Origin: Chloroflexota bacterium | GTDB lineage: Bacteria; Chloroflexota; Anaerolineae; Aggregatilineales; J027 | NCBI GenBank assembly: GCA_003697365.1 | Contig: RFGP01000037.1 | Location: 1 to 39,106 of the forward strand | Reading direction: 5' to 3' | Length of the DNA stretch: 39,106 nt | Part shown: positions 8,515-15,294 of the stretch, piece after piece | How positions within the stretch are numbered: position 1 is the stretch's first letter | How the letters are laid out: every line of letters starts with the position of its first letter | Program-made: the position numbers and the translations under genes | The notes under the pieces: generated by a model | Seen by the model: only the letters and a program-made list of their open reading frames with translations | Database searches by the model: none | What the model was told of the DNA's origin: nothing

Positions 8515-8973
8515 ATGATTCCCTCTTTTCGCCAAGTACAGCTTTCTGATGTCGTCCAACTTCATCAAAATTGTTGGTCAGAAACATCATCCGCGTATGT
8601 AGAAGACCTAGTACGCCGAGCAATTCGGTTATATGAGCAAAAACGTGGTGGAGCTATTGTTGCTCTTCACAATGAGCGTGCGATCGGCTATGGCATGTTA
8701 ACTATATGGGGCACATTAGGCGAAATTAGCGACTTAATTGTCACCCCTGCTTATCGCCGTCAAGGTATTGGCACCTGCATTATTCATCAAATTTGCTTTC
8801 TTGCAATCGACTTAGGTATATATGAAGTAGAAATTGGCGCTTTAGCAGAAAATGTTGATGCCATCCGCTTGTACGAACGTTTAGGCTTTGTTCGTCATCG
8901 CCAACTTACATTACAAAGCGGCAATATGCCTCAAACGCTGATCTATTTACACAAAAATTTACTGACGATGTGA
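8515..8973 (+). CDS. GNAT family N-acetyltransferase
   Basis: The 152-residue protein is a single GNAT acyltransferase domain. The acetyl-CoA-binding motif A is clear: ISDLIVTPAYRRQGIGTCII (71-90), with RRQGIG as the pyrophosphate loop. It is followed by the motif B region AENVDAIRLYERLGFVRHRQ (111-130), typical of the family. The substrate cannot be read from the sequence; small-molecule or protein N-termini are both possible. It follows the rpmF terminator and has only a weak ribosome-binding site. Its stop codon (8971-8973) directly abuts the stop codon of the convergent uracil-DNA glycosylase gene, leaving no intergenic base. Confidence 0.88.
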   Translation: MIPSFRQVQLSDVVQLHQNCWSETSSAYVEDLVRRAIRLYEQKRGGAIVALHNERAIGYGMLTIWGTLGEISDLIVTPAYRRQGIGTCIIHQICFLAIDLGIYEVEIGALAENVDAIRLYERLGFVRHRQLTLQSGNMPQTLIYLHKNLLTM

Positions 8974-9606
8974 TTAAAACAATGAGAGTTGTTGGGGATG
9001 TTGTGGAGATGTGGAATCGTTATTATCGCCTGAAAGGTAGCGCTCAACATTATCAATAATCTCGCGCATTCGCCAAAAATCAGCTTCCATTGTGGCGCGC
9101 AATAAAGGATTACGTAAGACAGCCGCCGGATGATATAACGGATAATAAATGCGTCCATTTTCAACTTTTGGCTGGCCGTGTATAGCCGATATTTTAGCGG
9201 TTTCGCCAAAAAACAATGCCATGCTAAAACGCCCTAAAGTAACAATCATGCGCGGGTTAATCAAAGCTATTTGGCGTTCCGTATATGTCTGGCAAGCCGC
9301 AATTTCTGAACGAAACGGATCACGGTTACGCGGCGGACGGCAGCGTACAACATTAGTGATAAATATATCATCCCGATGAAGTTGAATCATTCGCAATAAT
9401 TCATCTAAATAACGCCCTGAAGTTCCAACAAAAGGGATACCTTGCTGATCTTCATGAAAACCGGGTGCTTCTCCAATGAACATAATTTGCGCATGACTTT
9501 CCCCTTGTCCCGGTACAGCTTGCGTGCGTGTTTGATGCAGAGCACACAGCGTACATGAACGTATTTCTTCAGCAATTAAGGCTAACGTATCTTTACTCAT
9601 GCTCAT
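8974..9606 (-). CDS. Family 4 (Fe-S) uracil-DNA glycosylase
   Basis: The 210-residue protein matches type 4 uracil-DNA glycosylases, which remove uracil from DNA to start base excision repair. The four 4Fe-4S cluster cysteines are visible as Cys18-x2-Cys21 (SCTLC), Cys89 (VVRCRPP) and Cys105 (AACQ). The active-site motif GEAPG lies at 45-49, followed by GIPFVGTSGRYLD. The second catalytic motif is YHPAAVLRNP, with His159. The C-terminal 30 residues are Ser/Asn/Gln-rich and probably flexible. It is the last gene of a minus-strand cluster with tsaE, tsaB and a rimI-like gene. A second ATG two codons in is an equally possible start. Confidence 0.94.
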   Translation of the reverse strand: MSMSKDTLALIAEEIRSCTLCALHQTRTQAVPGQGESHAQIMFIGEAPGFHEDQQGIPFVGTSGRYLDELLRMIQLHRDDIFITNVVRCRPPRNRDPFRSEIAACQTYTERQIALINPRMIVTLGRFSMALFFGETAKISAIHGQPKVENGRIYYPLYHPAAVLRNPLLRATMEADFWRMREIIDNVERYLSGDNNDSTSPQHPQQLSLF

Positions 9607-9640
9607 TCAGCAAACTTTTCTATAGATAATATCAATAAAT

Positions 9641-10276
9641 TCATTGTAGCAGGTCTAAGCGCAACCCAGAGAATTGATCTTTGAAGGTTATAGAATGTGC
9701 TAATTTTAAGACATTTTCGCGAAAAGCTAACCAATACTTCTCATTTAATGTGGACGTTTTCATCAAATAAGCATCTTCATGATTATCTGAATAATATTTT
9801 GGCAAAACTTCTGCACGACGGTATCCATATTTCATGTAAAGTGCTTGGGCAACAACATTGCTCACACGAACTTCCAGTGCAGAAAAACGCGCATGACAAG
9901 CCATCGCTTTTGCCAATAAACCGACCAGCATTAACTCTCCTAAGCGTTGGCCCCGATGTGAGGGATGAACTGCTAATTGGCTAATATGCCCTTCACCATT
10001 GCGTATCCACATACTGCCATAAGCAACAATTGCACCTATGGATAATGATTCATCATAAGGAGGTAATACCTGTAGGCGCTCTGGTCGTGGATGGCGATAG
10101 GGGGGCAACTCTGGAAGCTCTATTACGCCTAAATGTGTTGTTGAATAACGATTGACATTGTAAATATACGTTGTAGTAGTCCACGATGTATTGAAAGCCT
10201 CTTGCTCAACCAAGCTGACCTGCTCTAAATCCTCAATAGCCATCTCGCGTAAAATTGGTGTTAGCTTAGTGTCCAT
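9641..10276 (-). CDS. rimI: RimI-like GNAT N-acetyltransferase
   Basis: The 211-residue protein is a GNAT acetyltransferase of the RimI type, which acetylates ribosomal protein S18 N-terminal alanine in E. coli. Visible motifs are ISQLAVHPSHRGQRLGELML (98-117) with the acetyl-CoA loop RGQRLG, then LEVRVSNVVAQALYMKYGYR (134-153) and KYYSDNHEDAYLMK (160-173), all characteristic of RimI. It is longer than the usual 150 residues because of a Pro-rich insertion of about 25 residues at 53-78 and a C-terminal extension of about 35 residues. Its start is 10 bases from the tsaB stop. A rimI beside tsaB and tsaE is a widespread arrangement. The substrate here is inferred from family and neighbours. Confidence 0.85.
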   Translation of the reverse strand: MDTKLTPILREMAIEDLEQVSLVEQEAFNTSWTTTTYIYNVNRYSTTHLGVIELPELPPYRHPRPERLQVLPPYDESLSIGAIVAYGSMWIRNGEGHISQLAVHPSHRGQRLGELMLVGLLAKAMACHARFSALEVRVSNVVAQALYMKYGYRRAEVLPKYYSDNHEDAYLMKTSTLNEKYWLAFRENVLKLAHSITFKDQFSGLRLDLLQ

Positions 10277-10286
10277 AAGAATTTAG

Positions 10287-10964
10287 TTAAGGTTCTTTGA
10301 TATAAAACGGTACTGCTGTAATAGGGTCTTGAGGCTCATGCATCAAAGCCAACAGGGCTAACGTTGCGGCACGATGTAATCTTAAAGTTGGCGGAGCGAG
10401 TTTTATGTTCTGTGGCAGTGAAAATTCTTCATCTGTTAACAGTTCATCAACTTCACCAACCAGCCATGCTGATTGCCCTGATAATTCCGTTTGCTGAAAA
10501 TAGTGAGTTAACTCATGCGCTGCAAGTAAAACGGGCTGCTTGACTGATTCATAGCAACTGGCACTATTCGCTAGTTTATACTCTCCTAAAATAAAACGAC
10601 CACGCCCAGCAGCCAAAACGGCATAAATGAGCTGCCCCTTTTGTATAAACATAGTTGGCAACCCATGTGCCACAATATCTAATGTTGATACAACATAAAA
10701 CGGAAGCTGGCAGGCTAGTGCAATCCCTTTGGCCACCGCCATGCCCAACCTCACACCTGTAAAAGAGCCCGGCCCTTGTGCCACTGCAACACCCGTTAAA
10801 GCCGACATAGGTTTATCGTAAACACTCAACAGGTGCGCAATTATTGTTGTGGGTGACAAACGCGCTTGATAATTTGAAACCCACGAACATTCCCCTAAAA
10901 CCTTCCCACCTTCAACCAATGCTACGCTCCACACATGAGTTGAAGTATCTAGTGCTAAAATCAT
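10287..10964 (-). CDS. tsaB: tRNA t6A threonylcarbamoyltransferase complex subunit TsaB
   Basis: The 225-residue protein is TsaB (YeaZ), the non-catalytic dimerisation partner of TsaD in N6-threonylcarbamoyladenosine (t6A) formation at tRNA position 37. It begins with the ASKHA-fold MILALDTSTHVWSVALVEGG and has the diagnostic VAQGPGSFTGVRLGMAVAKG motif. The C-terminal half is shorter and more variable, as in the family. Its start overlaps the tsaE stop by four bases (ATGA on the minus strand), so the two are translationally coupled. TsaD and TsaC are not in the window. Confidence 0.94.
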   Translation of the reverse strand: MILALDTSTHVWSVALVEGGKVLGECSWVSNYQARLSPTTIIAHLLSVYDKPMSALTGVAVAQGPGSFTGVRLGMAVAKGIALACQLPFYVVSTLDIVAHGLPTMFIQKGQLIYAVLAAGRGRFILGEYKLANSASCYESVKQPVLLAAHELTHYFQQTELSGQSAWLVGEVDELLTDEEFSLPQNIKLAPPTLRLHRAATLALLALMHEPQDPITAVPFYIKEP

Positions 10965-11461
10965 TTCCAGTTCACCATTTGCTGGTTAAAACATTGCAAT
11001 AAATCTTGGTGTATTGGCCCAGTGGCTTCAAAGGTAAGTAAACGCTGCTCGTCATCATCCTGAATCTCTAATGTTATCCATAAGCAGTCTTTAGGCAAAA
11101 CGGATAGTAAATGTTGCGGCCATTCAATTAATATTGGGCCTTGGGCAGCCAAAATATCATCAAACCCAATAGAAAATACAGCATCAGAAGAATGTAGACG
11201 ATAAGCATCTATATGATATAGCTGTTGTTGATCATCTGGGCGCTGATAAACGTTCACAATAGTAAAAGTAGGGCTTGTGATACGCTGTGTTGTTCCCCAA
11301 CCGCGCCCCACACCACGTGCAAACGTTGTTTTTCCTGCTCCCAAATCACCACTTAAGCAAACTAGATGTTGAGAATTTAGCAGTTGCCCAAGCGTTTCGC
11401 CTATGCGCAATGTATCTTCTAAATCTCGACTAGTGACAAGCACAGTGTCTCTTGAAGCCAA
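10961..11461 (-). CDS. tsaE: tRNA t6A biosynthesis ATPase TsaE
   Basis: The 166-residue P-loop ATPase is TsaE (YjeE), which binds TsaBD and drives its turnover in t6A synthesis. Walker A is GDLGAGKTT at 38-46, followed by RGVGRGWGTTQRITSPTFTI with the family's SPTFT motif. YHIDAYRL and ILIEWPQHL carry further conserved acidic and aromatic positions. Start choice: a TTG at 11459-11461 (minus strand) preceded by AAGGAT seven bases upstream; a downstream GTG lacks such a site. It is the first gene of the minus-strand cluster tsaE-tsaB-rimI-udg. Confidence 0.93.
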   Translation of the reverse strand: MASRDTVLVTSRDLEDTLRIGETLGQLLNSQHLVCLSGDLGAGKTTFARGVGRGWGTTQRITSPTFTIVNVYQRPDDQQQLYHIDAYRLHSSDAVFSIGFDDILAAQGPILIEWPQHLLSVLPKDCLWITLEIQDDDEQRLLTFEATGPIHQDLLQCFNQQMVNWK

Positions 11462-11507
11462 TTTACAAATCCTTCGATTTAAGCAAACCTTATCGTGAGT
11501 CTAGTCT

Positions 11508-11537
11508 ATTATAGTGAAGAAAGATAATAGATGACTA
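11508..11537 (-). promoter_or_regulatory. Candidate promoter for the tsaE-tsaB-rimI-udg cluster
   Basis: On the minus strand a perfect TATAAT (11513-11508) is preceded, after an 18-base spacer, by TAGTCA (11537-11532), a 4/6 match to the -35 consensus. Transcription would start about 40 bases before the TTG start of tsaE. Confidence 0.45.
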
Positions 11538-11596
11538 TCCTGAACCTATCTCCCCATCTCAAAGTATGCTAATTGAGAAACAGAAGTACATGAATA

Positions 11597-11624
11597 TTGA
11601 CAATAAAAACGTAGGGTACAAAAT
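11597..11624 (+). promoter_or_regulatory. Candidate upstream promoter of the opp operon
   Basis: A consensus -35 TTGACA at 11597-11602 is followed after 16 bases by CAAAAT at 11619-11624, a 4/6 match to the -10 consensus. It precedes a second candidate start signal at 11651 and the possible RNA leader. Confidence 0.35.
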
Positions 11625-11650
11625 ACTAGGCATTATCGCGTTTGATACTG

Positions 11651-11656
11651 TATAAT
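11651..11656 (+). promoter_or_regulatory. Perfect -10 hexamer, candidate proximal promoter of the opp operon
   Basis: TATAAT at 11651-11656 would start transcription near 11663, giving a leader of about 170 bases before oppD. No good -35 element is seen at 16-18 bases, so it may need an activator or serve an alternative sigma factor. Confidence 0.4.
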
Positions 11657-11662
11657 GCCCTA

Positions 11663-11831
11663 CTAAATATTAAACGGGTGGGGTACCCCCTGTCGGAAGC
11701 GATGTAAGACAGCATAGTTCTGCAATCGTTATAAATGGCAAGAATCCCCTACCTTTGAAGTGCAGGAAGTATGTTAAATCTTGCAAGCAGAAACAAATCT
11801 TAAAGATTGAATTATAAGGAGTTATGGTCTT
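11663..11831 (+). promoter_or_regulatory. Candidate structured 5' leader of the opp operon
   Basis: GGTGGGG at 11677-11683 can pair with CCCCTACC at 11746-11753 (one bulged A). The pair encloses two hairpins: CTGTC 11690-11694 with GACAG 11708-11712, and TTCTGC 11718-11723 with GCAAGAA 11738-11744 (one bulge). Together they form a three-way junction. A perfect palindrome GGGGTACCCC at 11680-11689 could compete with the closing stem. An SD-like AAGGAG at 11816-11821 precedes the oppD start. No known riboswitch family was recognised. With the promoters listed separately, this accounts for the whole 370-base divergent gap from 11462. Confidence 0.35.
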
Positions 11832-12838
11832 TTGAACACCTTGATGGAAGTAAAAGATCTTAGAGTACGCTTTAAGACCAAAGAAGGCACAGTGTACGCT
11901 GTAAATGGTGTTTCATATACCTTACGCGAAGGTGAAACACTAGGGGTTGTGGGAGAAAGCGGTAGCGGAAAAGTGTCCATGCGCTCTCTATTATGGGGTT
12001 GTTGCCGAGCCCTCCTGCAATCATCGAAGGAAGTGTGAATTTTCGAGGACGAGAACTGTTAAAACTCTCACGCAATGAAATGCGTTTAGTGCGTGGCGCA
12101 GAAATTGGCATGGTCTTTCAAGACCCTATGACCTCGCTCAATCCTGTGCTCACCATTGGCCGTCAAATCACTGAAGCGCTTAAATTACATTTAGGTATGG
12201 ATAACGAGCAGGCACGTCGTCGTGCTGCTGAGCTTCTAGCGATGGTAGGTATCCCCGCAGCAGATCGACGTTTAGACGATTATCCACACCAATTTTCAGG
12301 TGGTATGCGTCAGCGCGCCATGATCGCTATGGCACTCTCATGTAATCCGCAACTGCTCATTGCAGACGAGCCTACAACAGCACTAGACGTAACCATTCAA
12401 GCGCAAATTTTGGACCTTGTCCGTCGTTTACGCGATAAAATTGGCATGTCCATGATCTGGATCACTCATGACTTGGGTGTGGTAGCAGGCCTAGCAGATA
12501 CTTTACAAGTTATGTATGCAGGTAAAATTGTTGAACGTGCACCTGTGAAAGCTATCTTTAAAGATACACGCCATCCTTATACAAAGGGCTTATTAGCTTC
12601 TTTACCACGTCTCGATAAAAAACATGAGAAATTGACATCCATCTTAGGCTCACCACCTGATTTGCGTGAAGAACCTAAAGGGTGCCCATTTGCACCTCGA
12701 TGTCCGTTTGTGATTGATCAATGCACAAAAGAAATGCCACCACTTAAAACTGTGGATGAAGGACATCCTGAGCATCTTACCGCATGTTGGGTAGACGTTC
12801 GCACTGCTGAATACACTCGTCCTGAGATGGTGCTTTAG
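11832..12838 (+). CDS. oppD: Oligopeptide/dipeptide ABC transporter ATPase OppD/DppD, frameshifted in this sequence
   Basis: Two overlapping frames together encode one OppD-type ATPase of about 335 residues. The first frame (11832-12038) gives the N-terminus up to Walker A (VVGESGSGK) and then diverges. The second frame, readable from 11969 to the stop at 12838, gives SVHALSIMGLLP, the expected continuation, then FQDPMTSLNP, FSGGMRQRAMIAMAL (ABC signature) and LLIADEPTTALD (Walker B). The C-terminal CPFAPRCP motif region of peptide transporters follows. The break is at a run of four A's (11969-11972). One more A would restore the frame, so the cause is a homopolymer sequencing error, a real mutation, or minus-one slippage. 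Start is a TTG with AAGGAG ten bases upstream. The protein should energise peptide import with OppF. Confidence 0.85.
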
Positions 12839-12843
12839 CAGCC

Positions 12844-12852
12844 TGTTATAAT
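12844..12852 (+). promoter_or_regulatory. Extended -10 element upstream of oppF
   Basis: TGTTATAAT at 12844-12852 is a perfect extended -10 motif in the 58-base gap between oppD and oppF, with no clear -35. It could provide internal transcription of oppF and downstream genes. Support is limited to the motif. Confidence 0.28.
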
Positions 12853-12896
12853 GATGGTGTTCATGGTATCGAATAGCAAACATTAGAAAGGAAGGA

Positions 12897-13964
12897 ATGC
12901 CAACAGCGTTATGCTTAATGGCATTTTATAAAAGGCCTATGACATTAGCTGGACAACCTGTTACATCAACCAAAGTATCGTCATCTGATCGTGAAGTTCT
13001 CGTATCAGTGCGCAATCTCAAAAAATATTTTCCTATCAAAAAGGGGTTCATTTTTAGCCGAGAAGCAGCCTATGTTAAAGCGGTTGATAATATCAGCTTT
13101 GACATTTATCGCGGTGAGACATTGGGCTTAGTAGGCGAAAGTGGTTGCGGAAAATCAACCACAGGACGAACAATCCTTCAATTGCACCGAGCCACTGAAG
13201 GGCATGTCTTCTATGAAGGAGAAGATTTAGTGCAAATGCGCGGCAATCGCCTACGTGAGATGCGCCGCAAAATTCAGATCATCTTTCAAGACCCCTATGC
13301 ATCTTTGAACCCCCGCATGACCATCGAGCGCATTGTTTCTGAACCGTTGCTTGTGCATGGCATTGGGGATACAAATAGCCGCCGTAAACGTGTTGCTGAA
13401 CTGCTAGAATTGGTAGGGTTAAACCCCTATTTTGCAGATCGGTACCCCCACGAATTTTCTGGTGGACAGCGTCAACGTATTGGTATTGCACGGGCGCTAG
13501 CACTTGATCCGGATTTCATCGTAGCAGATGAGCCGATCTCGGCATTAGACGTGTCGATTCAAGCCCAAGTTGTGAATTTGATGCAACAGCTACAGCAAGA
13601 TTTAGGGCTAACTTATTTATTCATTGCCCACGATCTCAGTATGGTACGTCATATTTGTGATCGCGTTGCAGTGATGTATTTGGGCAAAATTGTAGAACTT
13701 GCTGAAAGCGAAGAGCTTTATACCAACCCACTACATCCTTATACACAAGCCTTGCTTTCAGCTGTCCCTGTCCCTGATCCAGAAGTTGAAGAAAATCGTC
13801 AACGTATTATTCTAAAAGGCGATCTACCAAGCCCTGCCAACCCGCCTATTGGATGCAATTTTAATACACGCTGTCCTGTTGCAGTTGATGCGTGTTTTGA
13901 AATTGAACCAGAGCTTGTTGAAGTGAAACCCGGCCACTGGGTAGCTTGCCATCGCGTTGTGTAA
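12897..13964 (+). CDS. oppF: Oligopeptide/dipeptide ABC transporter ATPase OppF/DppF
   Basis: The 355-residue protein is the second ATPase of an Opp/Dpp-type importer. After a variable N-terminus of about 32 residues come [15 protein letters not shown] and Walker [10 protein letters not shown] at 80-88. Further motifs are [11 protein letters not shown] (Q-loop), [15 protein letters not shown] (ABC signature), [16 protein letters not shown] (Walker B and D-loop) and IAHDLSMV (H-loop). The C-terminus has the peptide-transporter motif [11 protein letters not shown]. All catalytic motifs are intact, unlike the oppD reading frame before it. AAAGGAAGGA precedes the ATG. It is predicted to pair with OppD under the OppB/OppC channel. 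Confidence 0.95.
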   Translation: MPTALCLMAFYKRPMTLAGQPVTSTKVSSSDREVLVSVRNLKKYFPIKKGFIFSREAAYVKAVDNISFDIYRGETLGLVGESGCGKSTTGRTILQLHRATEGHVFYEGEDLVQMRGNRLREMRRKIQIIFQDPYASLNPRMTIERIVSEPLLVHGIGDTNSRRKRVAELLELVGLNPYFADRYPHEFSGGQRQRIGIARALALDPDFIVADEPISALDVSIQAQVVNLMQQLQQDLGLTYLFIAHDLSMVRHICDRVAVMYLGKIVELAESEELYTNPLHPYTQALLSAVPVPDPEVEENRQRIILKGDLPSPANPPIGCNFNTRCPVAVDACFEIEPELVEVKPGHWVACHRVV

Positions 13965-14040
13965 ATTGCTTAGGCTACATTTAACTGGATTTTAGGGACA
14001 AATACTGATATTGATGTCGGTTTTATGAGGAGTTTGTTAT

Positions 14041-15204
14041 ATGGCACAATCAGAAAGTAGCCGTCCGATCATCTTAGATGATAAATCGGTTCGTGCGAAG
14101 AAATCATCACCAACAGCAGATGCTATCCGCCAATTTAGGCAAAATCGAGCATCCGTTGTTGCCTTCATAATTATTGTATTTTTCATCTTCATAGCACTTA
14201 CAGCACGTTTATGGACAGCGGTCGGTTTGCTTGACCACCCGCGTGGTTTTCGTGCAGTCCATGACATTTTACCATCTGGTTGGGATAACACGACAGTAGA
14301 CCCATACCCCGATCCGGGACACTGTGCTCGCGATAATTTAAACAAGCCAGAAGATTGGTGTTCTCTGCTTTCTCCAGAAGAACAGGCACGCTTTCCAGAT
14401 AAGTGCTTGCTCTATCCACCTCTAACAGCAGAGCGCATTGAACAACGGCAATGGTGTTATCTGCTAGGTGGTGATCAGCAAGGGAAAGATTGGCTGACCC
14501 AAACAGTTTATGGGGCACAGGTTTCACTGGCAGTAGCTTTAATTGGGTCTTCTGTGAGCTTTATTTTTGGCATCATCTATGGTGTCATCGCTGGCTATTA
14601 TGGTGGGCGCTTAGATAATGTCATGATGCGCTTTATTGACTTCTTGTATGGTATTCCCGGCCTTGTTATTATCATTCTAATGCAGGTGTTTTTCCGCCAA
14701 GTTTCTAATCAATACGGGAATGAAGAAGGCATCATCGGGTTAATCATTGAAATTGATAACGCGCTCGGCGGTCTGTTCTTCTTATTTATAGCCATTGGTT
14801 TATTGAGTTGGATCGGTATGGCGCGTTTAGCACGTGGGCAGATTCTCTCCTATCGCGAGAAGGAATTTGTAGAAGCAGCGCGTGCTGTTGGCGCTAGTGA
14901 CCGTCGTATCATTTTTGTGCACTTGTTGCCTAATGTTATCGGCCCGCTCATTGTTGCTGAAACCCTAACCATTCCCGGTTATATCTTCACCGAAGCATTT
15001 TTGAGTTTCATTGGTTTAGGTGTACAGCCCGGCACGCCCAGTTGGGGCGAAATGATTAGCCGTATTCGTAACCAAGGCGGATTGCTTTCTAACCGACATA
15101 TTGTTATTGTGCCTAGTGTTGCACTGGTAACCTTAACCTTGGCCTTTAATTTCTTTGGTGATGGCTTGCGTGACGCGCTTGATCCGCGCTTACGTGGTAA
15201 ATAA
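14041..15204 (+). CDS. oppC: Peptide ABC transporter permease OppC/DppC with enlarged extracytoplasmic loop
   Basis: The 387-residue protein is an OppC/DppC-type permease. It has a cytoplasmic N-terminus with RQFRQNRASVVAF, then TM1 (about 38-58). The canonical LLGGDQQGKDWLTQTVYGAQ and the remaining five helices start at about 141. The EAA loop that contacts the ATPase reads EAARAVGASDRRIIFVHLLP, and the C-terminus is DALDPRLRG. Typical OppC proteins have about 300 residues; the surplus is a loop of about 85 residues after TM1 (60-147) holding four cysteines (95, 107, 122, 139) and exposed outside the membrane, where disulfides are possible. GAGGAG lies eight bases before the ATG. Confidence 0.94.
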   Translation: MAQSESSRPIILDDKSVRAKKSSPTADAIRQFRQNRASVVAFIIIVFFIFIALTARLWTAVGLLDHPRGFRAVHDILPSGWDNTTVDPYPDPGHCARDNLNKPEDWCSLLSPEEQARFPDKCLLYPPLTAERIEQRQWCYLLGGDQQGKDWLTQTVYGAQVSLAVALIGSSVSFIFGIIYGVIAGYYGGRLDNVMMRFIDFLYGIPGLVIIILMQVFFRQVSNQYGNEEGIIGLIIEIDNALGGLFFLFIAIGLLSWIGMARLARGQILSYREKEFVEAARAVGASDRRIIFVHLLPNVIGPLIVAETLTIPGYIFTEAFLSFIGLGVQPGTPSWGEMISRIRNQGGLLSNRHIVIVPSVALVTLTLAFNFFGDGLRDALDPRLRGK

Positions 15205-15223
15205 TTTAATCGACATAAACACC

Positions 15224-15256
15224 CCAAACTCCTCATCTTTAAATCTAGGAGTTTGG
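15224..15256 (+). other. Intercistronic hairpin between oppC and the lipoprotein gene
   Basis: CCAAACTCCT at 15224-15233 pairs perfectly with AGGAGTTTGG at 15247-15256, a 10-bp stem with a 13-base loop. It is not followed by a T-run, so it is more likely an mRNA stability or processing element than a terminator. Confidence 0.55.
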
Positions 15257-15294
15257 TAAATAGATGGTTATACAATAGGAGACTTCGTAAATCC

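Noticed and set aside
11676-11692. T-box-like GGGTGG...TACC sequence before oppD
   Set aside because: The rest of the T-box hallmark (AGGGTGGNACCGCG), specifier loop and an antiterminator/terminator pair are not visible, and the downstream gene is not an amino-acid gene of the usual T-box kind.
12897-13964. Possibility that oppF is a duplicated, spare copy compensating for a dead oppD
   Set aside because: OppD and OppF are normally distinct partners; motif details differ as expected for D and F types, so this is an ordinary pair.
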